A DNA stretch of 64,000 bases, from contig JASPKZ010007797.1 of assembly GCA_030220185.1 (NCBI GenBank), positions 2,958,001 to 3,022,000 of the forward strand, read 5' to 3'. The notes beneath the pieces are model-generated. The model was given only the letters and a program-made list of their open reading frames with translations. It ran no database searches and was not told the origin of the DNA. Shown here one piece after another: positions 55,220 to 64,000 of the stretch. The position numbers and the translations under genes are program-made. Source of the stretch: Diploptera punctata (taxonomy: Eukaryota > Arthropoda > Insecta > Blattodea > Blaberidae). Every line of letters starts with the position of its first letter. Position 1 is the first letter of the stretch.

Positions 55220-58200
55220 CTAACTTACTTACTCACTGGCACTATCGAACCCGTAGGTTCATGGCCACACAGACATAAGCTCTCCATACATCCCTATCCT
55301 GAGCTAATGCTTTCCAATCATTCCCTGTATAATCTACTTCCCTCAAATCATAGTTAATGTTGTTCTCCCACCTCATTCTTGGTCTACCAACTGGGCGTTT
55401 TCCTTCTGGCTTTCCTACAAGAAGTTTCCATGCACGTCTTTCATTCCCCATACGCGCAACATGTCCTGCCCATCGCAGTCTACGAGACTTAACTGTTCTT
55501 ATTATATCTGGCTTCCTATAAAGACCATGTAGTTCATTGTTATGTAGTCTTCTCCATTCACCTGTCTGTTCATCTCTCTTTGGTCCAAAAATTTTCCTAA
55601 GAACTTTATTCTCAAATACTCGTAATCTCCTTTCCTCCCTTAAAGTAAGAGTCCATGTTTCGCACCCATATAATATAACTGGTAGAATAATAGTTTTATA
55701 TATTTTCAGCTTAACGTTTTTTGAAAGGAGTTGGGACATCAAAAGTCTCTGCAATGCATAATAGCATGCATTTCCAGAATTGAGCCTATGTTTAATTTCT
55801 TTGTGCATCTCATTCCTATTTGTGATTATTGTTCCTAGGTATTTGAATTCAGCCACTTCCTCAAAATTTCCCTCATTTGTCATTAGCTGTCCATTTCCAT
55901 TATATAATGAATTTCTACGTGTGACCATATATTTAGTTTTACTGATATTTACTTCCAGTCCTAATTTCTTAGTGTTACTCAATAGTGTGTGCGTGTTGGC
56001 CTTTAGTATCTCCTCGCTATCGGCCAGTAGTACTACATCATCAGCATAAACTAACAGCTTATTAATACCATTCAGTTGTAAGCCTTCCTCATTCTCTAAA
56101 GATTTAATGGCATGCTCTAGTACAAAATTAAATAGTAGAGGAGATAGTGCATCTCCTTGCTTCAACCCATTCTGGATTTCAAAAGTGTCTGAAAACTGTT
56201 TGCCTACACGCACCCTACTCGTTGAGCCATTTAGACACATTCGTATAAGTCTAACTAACTTTTTAGGAATTCCGAACTCCAGCAGGATACTATATAACTT
56301 CTCCCTCTTAATTGAATCATATGCTTTTTTGAAGTCTACATATAGTTGATGTACAGTACCATTATATTCCCATTTCTTTTCTAAAATCTGTCTTATACTA
56401 AAAATCTGATCTGTTGTAGACCTGTTTCTTCTAAATGCACATTGATGATCTCCTAGAATGTCATCAATATAGGGAGTAAGTCTGCTTACTAATATATTTG
56501 TTAGAATTTTGTACGAAGTTGAAAGTAATGAGATGCCCCTGTAGTTGTTGCAATCAGTTTTATCTCCTTTCTTATAAATTGGTACGATAATTGATTCCTT
56601 CCATTCATCTGGAAGAGCTTCTTTTTCCCAAATCATACTAAGCAACCAGCGTATCTTGTCCATCAATTTTTCTCCCCCTGATTTTATCAGTTCTGCTGGG
56701 ATCTCATCTGAACCTGATGCTTTATACATCTTCAATTTTTCAATTGCCATTTCAACCTCTAATGCACTTGGCTCTGCGACTAGCATTTCTGCTGTCTGTA
56801 ACTTATCCTCCTCAATGTCCTGTTCTGTATGTACATTTAATAGCTGATTAAAGTAACTTTTCCATCTATTTAATATACTCTTGGAATCTGCAATCATATC
56901 CCCATTTTCATTCCGAATTATGTTTGTTCTAGCCTGAAACCCTTTCTTCTCTATACTAATTCCCTGATATAATTCTCTAATGTTCCTATTTTTTGCATTC
57001 ATTTCAAGATCATTAATCTTCTCTCTCAAATATTCCCTCTTTTTACTCTTTAGTAACTTGGTGGTTTCCCGTCTAACACTACCCAATTGCTCTAAATTTA
57101 CCTCATTTGGCTCGTGTAACCATTTCATTTTTGCTAGCTTTCTTTTCTTTACAATGTCGGCACATTCCTCATCAAACCATTTCTTGTTTTGCCTCTTTTT
57201 TAAACAACCAATGCTTTCTGATGCTGACAATTTAATAGTATCTCTTATAGCCTCCCATTCTTTATTTATATCAGTTTCTTCTTCGTTTGCCACATTGTCA
57301 TCTGAAGATTCCAGTACTTCAAATCTATTAGCAATTTTGATTTGGTATTCTTGCCGCATTTCATCATTTTTCAAGTTTTTTAATTCATATTTTACAGAAT
57401 CATCTTTAGCGTTTGTTCCTCTCATAAGCGATAGCCGTTGTCTGATTTTCACTCTGACCAGATGATGATCTGAATTGCAGTCTGTCCCTCTAACTGATCT
57501 AACATCGATGATGCTACTGTGCCAGCGTTTATCCACTAATACATGATCTATCTGGTTCCGAGTTTCTCCATCTGGGGACGTCCAGGTGTATTTATGAATA
57601 TCCTTATGCTGAAATGTTGTGCTCTTAACAATGAGATTCTTTGATGTGGCAAATGTGACTAATCTAACCCCGTTGTCGTTACTATCTTCATGAAGACTGA
57701 ATTTGCCTATTGTTGGTTTGAATATATCTTCCCGCCCCACTTTTGCATTAAAATCTCCTAAGACAATTTTCATATGATATCGTGAAAGGCTATCAAATAA
57801 GCATTCTAATTCTTCATAGAACTCATCCTTGATCTTGTCATCTTTATCTTCTGTGGGGGCATGTACATTTACAATTATAAAATCATGTCGTTTACCCTTT
57901 AGAATTATGTATGATATCCTATCACTAACAAACTTAATATCTCGGATAGCGGATAGGATCCTCCTTCTGACTAAAAAACCCGTTCCAAATGCAGGTCTTT
58001 CTGCACCCCCATAGTATAATGCAAAGCTTCCTGATTCCTGACTACCTTCTCCTGGCCACCTAACTTCCTGTAAAGCGACTATATCCAAGGGCGATTTATC
58101 CAATTCCCTGCATTAATATCTCTAGTGCCCCGCTATTGTATGAAGTCCTAACATTCCATGCTCCTAGGAACATGTCCGTGTGTTTGAGCCTTTGGCATGG

Positions 58201-58325
58201 GTTCCCTGAAGTAGTCCCTGCCCGGAGAACCGAATGGGGGACTATTTGACCTCCGGAAAATTTTACCCCAGTAGAACCCATGTCCGCATTTCTTGACGGT
58301 TGTATTTTTATGGTGAAAGATCGTC
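55220..58325 (-). mobile_element. near full-length RTE-type retrotransposon
   Basis: Minus strand, ~3.1 kb. The 5' leader (58,104-58,325) also occurs in the deleted copy at 27,766-28,205. A single long ORF and a short 3' end with an agtaagtaagttagt tail follow. A single EN-RT ORF with a tiny, simple-repeat 3' end is the usual RTE layout. Target duplications were not resolved. Confidence 0.9.
55242..58281 (-). CDS. RTE endonuclease/reverse transcriptase, one N-terminal frameshift
   Basis: 953 codons are open from 58,103. The upstream frame (58,281-58,104, ending ALEILMQ) joins it through one extra g near 58,106, giving ~1,010 codons. Endonuclease: AWNVRT (in the upstream piece), LQEVRW, VNVHAPTED, GDFNAKVG, YTWTSPDG, TDCNSDHHLV. 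RT: KASGSDEIPAEL, PIYKKGDKTDCNNYRGISLL, VDFKKAYDSIKR, GLKQGDALSPLLF, LVYADDVVLLADSEE. The tail has ILYGCETWTL, RLRWAGHVARM and RPVGRPRMRWENN. It copies its RNA by target-primed reverse transcription. No internal stop; all catalytic motifs look intact. Confidence 0.9.
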
Positions 58326-58339
58326 AAAGAGTTAATATT

Positions 58340-58683
58340 AATTTGATATTTAATTATACTGTGTAAATGCATTTTTGTACATTTGTACTGACTTATTTAA
58401 AGATAAGGCCCTATGGCCTTAACTCTGTCACTTTAAATAAATATTTATTATTTTCATTAATATTATTATTATTATCATTAACATTATCATTATTATTATT
58501 ATATTATTATTATTATTATTATTATTGATATGATGTTTAATGCACAAGAGAAGAATTATACTAATTCAACATTTCATTTCTCACATTTTTTATATTGTAA
58601 CTTGCATTTTTTATATTATACAGACTGCATTATGAACATTTGTGCTGTTTGGCAGAGGCCATAACTCAGCCAGAATAAAACTA
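58340..58683 (+). repeat. two (ATT)n-tailed repeat ends
   Basis: 'ggccttaactctgtcacttt' then ATT runs (58,400-58,525), and a diverged 'gaggccataactcagccag' end at 58,645-58,680. They are dispersed relatives of the array at 39,724-42,110. Confidence 0.6.
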
Positions 58684-58900
58684 TTTGCTCATTCCCTCAA
58701 CAGAGGGAAGAAGAAGAAGAGTTTCTTCCGATTGACATAACATCAGTAACCAAAATAGTACTGAAGATGAGACCATTATGGTCTCGAAATCGCGATCTAC
58801 TTAGAAGATTTGTATGAGAGAAGAGGTAGGAAACATTTGATTTTTACCGTATGTTATCGAACCTCTAACCTCTCACTGTGAAGTTTCCAATTTTTAAATA
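58684..58900 (+). mobile_element. Penelope 3' fragment with ribozyme
   Basis: 'caacagagggaagaagaaga' and 'cgattgacataacatcag' match the post-ORF region of the copy at 29,465-29,800. A hammerhead-like motif and an altered terminal 'gagaagaggtaggaa' follow. Confidence 0.6.
58757..58803 (+). ncRNA. hammerhead-like ribozyme, Penelope type
   Basis: Stem I agta/tact (4 pairs), core ctgaagat (58,761-58,768), stem II gagacc/ggtctc, gaa, stem III at/at or longer (atcgcgat), cleavage base c. All invariant core bases are present. Confidence 0.6.
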
Positions 58901-59220
58901 TAAGTCAATTAATAATAATATTACCTAAAAAAGATGAGAAAAAATTGGCATTAAATCCTTAAAATATAACTACTTTATGCATGTGTGACAACCCATTGTA
59001 CTCTGTGTTCCAAACTCACCAACTCTATTCAAAATAAAACCTATTCTTTCTGTGTTCTAATTCCATCCACTGCACTTCACGTGCTTCTTGTTCCACACTG
59101 GGCGGATAGATGGTGTTAATGAGGTCTATTTTCAATGTACACTCTACTTCAGTGACCACATTACGTAGATGATGTATTCTTGTATTGTGCAGCCCACAGA
59201 AAGTGGAGTGTAGGATGAGT
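58901..59220. other. nothing recognised
   Basis: No supportable feature. Confidence 0.4.
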
Positions 59221-59474
59221 ATATGTTTATGTTGTTTATTTTTTATTTCACTCACCTCATACTTCATAACTCCTCGCAAACCCAGTCTGCAGGATAGAAG
59301 GCCGTTGGACGTCAGTTGTGAATGTGACACAGCATTGAGAATGTCACAAATGATGTGACGAAACCTTCGGTTTGCAAGGAGTTATGAAGTATGAGGTGAG
59401 TGAAATAAAAAATAAACAATATTAAAAAACCTCATAGTGTTATTTCCTATCTACGTAACTTAATATGTTTATGT
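59221..59474 (+). mobile_element. Penelope fold-back, 12-bp TSD
   Basis: atatgtttatgt lies at 59,221-59,232 and 59,463-59,474. Inverted arms of ~47 bp (59,233-59,279 and ~59,376-59,420) carry 'cactcacctcatacttcata' and its complement. The unique right tail is 'cctcatagtgttatttcc'. Confidence 0.8.
59332..59375 (+). ncRNA. hammerhead-like motif, divergent core
   Basis: Stem I gca/tgc, core ttgagaat, stem II gtcac/gtgac, gaa, stem III acc/ggt with loop ttc. The core is changed at C3 and G8. Confidence 0.4.
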
Positions 59475-59740
59475 GTTTGTGTACTGTAAAGTGTGTTGTA
59501 TGAGGCATGATGGTGGATTAATTATATATTAATTAATACATTAGACAAATATGCAATAAGGATTCCCAGTCTAAATCATAATCCATGTATACATACTCTG
59601 ATGTTGAATATTGAAGATACAGTAAGGCAAAGATTCAAGGAAAGACTTGAAGCCATGCAAAAATGCATTCATATCCATTCATCCAATTTTACTAGTAAAA
59701 TATTGCATATATGGTAATTTATTAGACAAGCCACTCCTTT
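59475..59740. other. nothing recognised
   Basis: AT-rich spacer. Confidence 0.4.
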
Positions 59741-59741
59741 A

Positions 59742-59950
59742 TGTCTAATTACAACTGTCGAGTTTTGGTTATGACAAAAAAAAGTAGACCAAAACTCAAC
59801 AGTCATAATTATGGCTGAAGATGATAGGGATTCCTCTTGAAAACTGCAGTTTCAATGCTTGAAGAACACAAAGTATGAGGTGAGATACGACTCGTTTTAT
59901 TAATTATAAATTAAACTGAAATTAAAATTAATATTATTAAAGAAATTAAA
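59742..59950 (+). mobile_element. Penelope terminal segment with ribozyme
   Basis: A small inverted repeat (59,742-59,769 and 59,790-59,817) precedes core ctgaagat (59,815-59,822). Stem II is imperfect (gatagg/cctctt), then gaa and stem III aact/agtt. The terminal 'gtatgaggtgaga' follows. No tail or duplication was found. Confidence 0.55.
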
Positions 59951-60045
59951 TATGAAAAACCATAGAGGCTGAACGGCAGTTATGGTTACCCTTGATTTTT
60001 CAGTTTATTGTTGTAAATTATAGCTATTCTTCTGTATTTACTAAC

Positions 60046-60306
60046 ATTTTTTTAATATTGTTCGTTTCTTGACTCACCTCATACTTAACTCCCTTGCATA
60101 TCTAGATTTTGTCATTGTATTTGTGACATTCTCATTCTCAACAGTTCGGAACGTGAACAGCATTGAGAATGTCACAAATACAATGACGAAATCTAGATAT
60201 GCAATGGAGTTAAGAAGTATGGGGTGGGTCAAGAAATAACTAAACAAAATTAAAAAATCATCCTCAGTGTTATTTCCTACCTACATAACTTAATTTTTTT
60301 AATATT
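60046..60306 (+). mobile_element. Penelope fold-back, 14-bp TSD
   Basis: atttttttaatatt lies at 60,046-60,059 and 60,293-60,306. Inverted arms of ~80 bp contain 'tgactcacctcatactt' and its complement, each with the ribozyme region. The right tail reads 'cctcagtgttatttcc'. Confidence 0.8.
60160..60202 (+). ncRNA. hammerhead-like motif, divergent core
   Basis: Stem I gca/tgc, core ttgagaat, stem II gtca/tgac, gaa, stem III from atctagat, cleavage base a. Same core class as 59,332-59,375. Confidence 0.4.
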
Positions 60307-60317
60307 TTAAACTTTTT

Positions 60318-60985
60318 CAGAGTTATAGAGCCTGCAATAACCCACCATCGAACCACATATCGATTATTGCTCTGAAATTTAAATGACCAATCTTTGCAAT
60401 AAATAGCCAAATCTATGTTAAACAAATATATCAATAATATTAAAATTACCAAACATTTATTAAAAATGGGTGTACACTTACTTATCACTCCCTAACGCTG
60501 ATCCAACCAGTGATCGAAAAATCATAGACTAAGTAATATACTCTGTGGAGAAAATAGCAGTTAGCATCACAAGTGTCATAATGTTGTGATTTGCATATTT
60601 AAATAAATACTTAAAAATTATCAAATGTTATAAAAATTGTTTGAAAAAGTTTAAAATTTCAAACAATTTTTATAACATTTGATAATTTTTAAGTATTTAT
60701 TTAAATATGCAAATCACAACATTATGACACTTGTGATGCTAACTGCTATTTTCTCCACAGAGTATATTACTTAGTCTATGATTTTTCGATCACTGGTTGG
60801 ATCAGCGTTAGGGAGTGATAAGTAAGTGTACACCCATTTTTAATAAATGTTTGGTAATTTTAATATTATTGATATATTTGTTTAACATAGATTTGGCTAT
60901 TTATTGCAAAGATTGGTCATTTAAATTTCAGAGCAATAATCGATATGTGGTTCGATGGTGGGTTATTGCAGGCTCTATAACTCTG
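60318..60985. repeat. palindrome with 329-bp arms
   Basis: Arms 60,318-60,646 and 60,657-60,985 are reverse complements with no difference I could see, separated by 10 bases. The same 57-residue frame (MISKCTPIFNKCLVILILLI..) is therefore present on both strands and is not gene evidence. No duplication flanks it. Confidence 0.9.
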
Positions 60986-61126
60986 GCGCATGCGCATTGT
61001 TGTTCTATAGGGCTCTGAAAATATATCAGGTAACCTAAAGTGCTGTTTTTCCAACCATCAATAAATCTGCTGAGAGATCAATAACAAAAGAAGGTTTAAG
61101 ACTAATCAATGTTATTCTCGGACAAC
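60986..61126. other. nothing recognised
   Basis: Short spacer. Confidence 0.4.
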
Positions 61127-61480
61127 TTAAGTACCTTCTGGTAAGTGTTTAAATGTTAGACTAAAACCAGCATAAAGGACTATCATGTAGTAAATTACCA
61201 AAGTATCTAAATATCTTAATTTAAAAATATGATAAAAATTCCTAAACCTACCTTTACCCAGATCATCTCGAAATTCATGACAACCATAAATCCAAAGGAT
61301 TGAAATCAAATGATCGTGGAGGCTAGAAGGTACAGCCCCTCCTCGTCCTAACCATCTTGGACCATATCTGTGTGTTAGATGTCTTCTTACAGGAGCAGCA
61401 AAATGTTCCGGTGCTCCATCATGTATGTACTCCAAAGTTGCTCAAGGGGAACATCCTCAAGCAATTTTGGATGATTCTGA
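61127..61480 (-). pseudogene. mariner/Tc-like transposase fragment
   Basis: EYIHDGAPEHFAAPVRRHLT (61,375-61,435) has the HDGAPxHF motif around a catalytic Asp. RYGPRWLGRGG and, in a shifted frame, the DFNPLDLW-type block follow. Upstream, a frame with LLEDVPLEQLW fits the same family. The N-terminal half is absent. Confidence 0.65.
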
Positions 61481-61820
61481 AAAAGAAATCAAAGACAATG
61501 CATGAGTGAACAGAATACAAAAAATACCTGAAAACTGAATGAGAAGTTAAGAATTAAATGACCTAAAACACCATATTACTATTTAATGTTGGAAAAAACA
61601 ATAAATTGTTGTATAACTTGGGAATATGCCAAAAACTAAGATAATACACACCATTCTTAAAAAAAGTAACTAAAACAGAAAAAATTTAGAATTTGCCGTT
61701 CACTAACACAATGATTTTTTCTAAGTTCTACAGAATTGCAGTGCACATGCACAAACATTTAATGTAATATCCACCAAATGGTAGGACATATCTGTAAAAT
61801 TGGTATGATCAACCTTTGCA
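61481..61820. other. nothing recognised
   Basis: AT-rich spacer. Confidence 0.4.
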
Positions 61821-61824
61821 ATAA

Positions 61825-64000
61825 ATTCAATTCAATTTATTCATCCAACTGATCATACAGTTGATATGGGAGAAGTCAAATTTTTACAATAAAGTACAAG
61901 TACAAATAAAACATTACATATATACAAAATGAACATTCAACAAAATAAACATTTAAATTAAGATAAAATAATTTTAACACTCTTTAAATTAATTCTATAA
62001 GTCATAGGATATTTATTGTTCGTAATAACCACTTCATAAATTTATCAACAACCGAATCTGTTTGGAACTACTGGTAAATATGCAATACGACTCTCCCCAG
62101 CTTCCTACGAATCAAGGATTCCAGGGAGACACTTTAGTTATCTTGTCTAATTGGAAATATTTTTGAACAAGAAGAAAGATTCTTTGCAGTGAACATTCAT
62201 GTAGAACCTAGGCTAAACAGATTTCAGTTTTTAAAAAACTATTACAAACTATTCTAATTTGCGTTATTCTGAATTTTAAGAATGAATTCTTCAAAACTAT
62301 AAAAACAGTTTTCTATTAATATCTTATATAGGAGCTTGTTAAATTTTTCATGTGCATATATTTCCTTTAAGTAATTAAATAAGCTATTATACATATGAAT
62401 TGCAGTGGAAATTAAACTTTTTCTATATAATGTTGAGTTGAAAGGCTCAATAAAAATAACCGACTTATTTCTTGTATTATATGAATGATTATCTGAGTTA
62501 AAAGAAAGACTACTCAAATTGGATTTAACAAACTTTAAGGATTCATAGATATATATACAAGGCAAAGGTAAGATAGAGTTTTTTTAAAGAATGGCCTGCA
62601 ACTAGTGATTGAGATACTTGTACAATGTTTCTAATAGCTTTCTTTTGAAGTTTAAAGATTTGGATTGCATGTGTTGAATTACCCCAGAAGATTATGCCAT
62701 ATGACAAGACAGAATGAAAATATGCATAATACATTGTGCGAGTAATTCCTATAGATGACACTTGTATCATTATCCTCAAAGCAAAACACATTTTACTTAG
62801 TTTTTTCCCACTTCTTCAACATGTGTGTACCATTTCAAATGTTCATCCAGCCATATACCAAGAAATTTTCTTTTCTTGGACTACTGAATCATGTTATTCT
62901 GGTATTCAATAATTGGCCACTCTGAGTTTCTATTTTGAGAATGATGGAAAGAAATGGCTACAGTTTTCTCTCTATTAATTAACAGTCTACTTGCTTCAAA
63001 CCATCCTATTAAATCATTTATTGTTTTACTGATTTGCAACTGTAAACCAATAATATCTTTCTCTGATAAAAAAACACTAGTATCATCCTCAAAGAAAGTT
63101 AGTTTCCCATGGATGACATATGACTCTAAATCATTAATAAATCATAAAAATAGGACTGGTCCAAGAACTGAGCCTTCTGGTACACCATATTTTGTGTGTT
63201 TCTTCTCTGACAGGAAGTTAATTATTTCACAGTTTTCTTCAGAAGTCATTTCTACCATTACTGATTTCTTATTTTGAAAACTCTTGATAATTTCTATAAC
63301 TTCTAATTCATTAGTTGGATTTAAAAATATACTGTTACAGCTATTTGTGGGTCTAATTAAGATTCTATTTGTATTTAATTGGTTAGTGTCTTGAAGTGTA
63401 TTTGCAATTATTAAAAATCATCGGAGAACATATTGTTTAAATAACTCACCTCATAGGATTCATGCTTCCATGATATCGCGATTTCAAACATAATCATGTT
63501 CATGTCGGAGTTATGGCTGACAATGAACATGATTATGTTTGAAATTGCGATATCATGGAAGCATGAATCCTATGAGGTGAGTTATTTAAACAATATGTTC
63601 TCCGATGATTTTTAATGATTATACCTCATAATGTTTACTTCCCAACATTAATTAAATATGTATTTGCAATGTTTGTATAATAATCATTAAAAATATTTGC
63701 TATTTCTTTTGCCTCACAAATTTCCCCATCACCACTTCTTAGTCTAATATTTTTATTTCTTTATTATTTGTCCCTATTTCATCTTTAATTACCTTCCACA
63801 TAGCTTTTGATTTGTTCTCCAAAGTATTTATATATTTTTCATTTTACAGTTTTCTTGCTTCTCTGATTACCTTATAAATTTTCTTATAATGAAAATAATA
63901 ATCCTTAAACGGTTTTGAGAAGTTACCCTCTTTAAATTTTTATTGAGAAATCTTAATCTTTTACCTATTTCTTGATCCCTGAAGTCATCCAATTTTTTGT
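61825..64000 (-). pseudogene. Jockey-like LINE relic, runs off the window
   Basis: Minus strand. Beyond the inserted hairpin, SKAMWKVIKDEIG (~63,800) is the pre-RT linker. RT palm: GVPEGSVLGPVLF (~63,180), FEDDTSVFLSEKD (~63,075, usually FADD), LINREKTVAISFH (~62,960). Then FLGIWLDEHLKWYTH, YYAYFHSVLSYGIIFWGNS (~62,700) and LQKKAIRNI, then a C-terminal NHSYNTRNKSVIF (~62,470). The 3' end has an (ATTGA)n-like tail at ~61,830-61,850. Stops and frameshifts make it dead. The endonuclease would lie beyond 64,000. Confidence 0.8.
63397..63670 (+). mobile_element. Penelope fold-back hairpin, 12-bp TSD
   Basis: tgtatttgcaat lies at 63,397-63,408 and 63,659-63,670. Arms are 63,410-63,503 and 63,523-63,616 (94 bp, nearly perfect), spacer 19. 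The unique tail 63,617-63,658 ends 'cataatgtttacttcccaac'. It sits in the Jockey-like relic. Plus-arm ribozyme: stem I ttatgg/tcatgg, core ctgacaat (mutated), stem II gaacat/atgttt. Confidence 0.9.

Noticed and set aside
56980..57465. 161-codon plus-strand frame inside the RTE
   Set aside because: Antisense shadow of the RTE ORF.
62954..63277. 107-codon plus-strand frame
   Set aside because: Antisense of the Jockey-like RT palm (GVPEGSVLGP, FEDDT).

Overview
The window is eukaryotic, AT-rich, non-coding insect DNA made almost entirely of transposable elements (TEs) in various stages of decay. The mix points to an insect, most likely a cockroach (Blattodea, Periplaneta-like). It includes RTE-type endonuclease/reverse-transcriptase LINEs with short tandem-repeat tails, tRNA-headed SINEs, Penelope-like elements (PLEs), Tc1/mariner, hAT and piggyBac elements, and (ATT)n-tailed 3' ends reading 'ggccttaactctgtcagc'. 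The species is an inference from general repeat character; no host gene identifies it. No complete host gene was found. The best host-like signal is a CpG-dense patch at 31,090-31,500 that could be a promoter and first exon on the minus strand.

Layout. 0-5 kb: two copies of an unclassified ~0.9 kb repeat (here Z), one holding a palindromic PLE derivative (716-953), the other a fold-back cluster of tRNA-like sequences (2,860-3,652). 5-15 kb: a CpG-rich 19-bp minisatellite, four tRNA-headed SINE copies, a second tRNA-like fold-back (9,275-10,085) and a broken multicopy gene. 15-25 kb: a PLE fragment, a DDE transposase split by a tandem array, LINE tails, and a four-level nest (20.3-24.2 kb) of LINE in hAT in a multicopy gene that also holds a Tc-like deletion derivative. 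25-36 kb: a broken LINE, RTE fragments, several PLE copies and minisatellites. 36-46 kb: two solo LTRs of one family; the second is interrupted by an RTE copy, a tRNA-headed SINE and a PLE composite. A PLE with RT and GIY-YIG endonuclease also lies in a ~384-bp tandem array. 46.8-50.6 kb: a G-poor CTA/ACT satellite. 50.8-54 kb: an internally deleted piggyBac and a 1.5 kb Tc1 element. 55.2-58.3 kb: a nearly intact RTE retrotransposon. 58.7-64 kb: more PLE hairpins, a 329-bp-arm palindrome, a mariner-like fragment and a Jockey-like LINE.

Main observation. At least twelve PLE-derived insertions are bounded by target-site duplications (TSDs) of 9-14 bp that I matched by eye. Most have the same plan: two inverted copies of a terminal segment ending in a 'tatgaggtgagt'-type motif, plus one unique tail. 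They flank nothing, PLE coding sequence or, in one case (45,463-46,055), a piece of an unrelated LINE. The terminal segment carries a hammerhead-like ribozyme fold: core CUGANGAU, a stem II hairpin, GAA, a 2-4 bp stem III and a short stem I. The stems differ in sequence between copies but remain complementary in most, which is covariation inside one window. PLEs with hammerheads of reduced stem III are established knowledge. The extra nucleotide after the CUGANGA core, the pure fold-back form and the cargo capture are what deserve checking.
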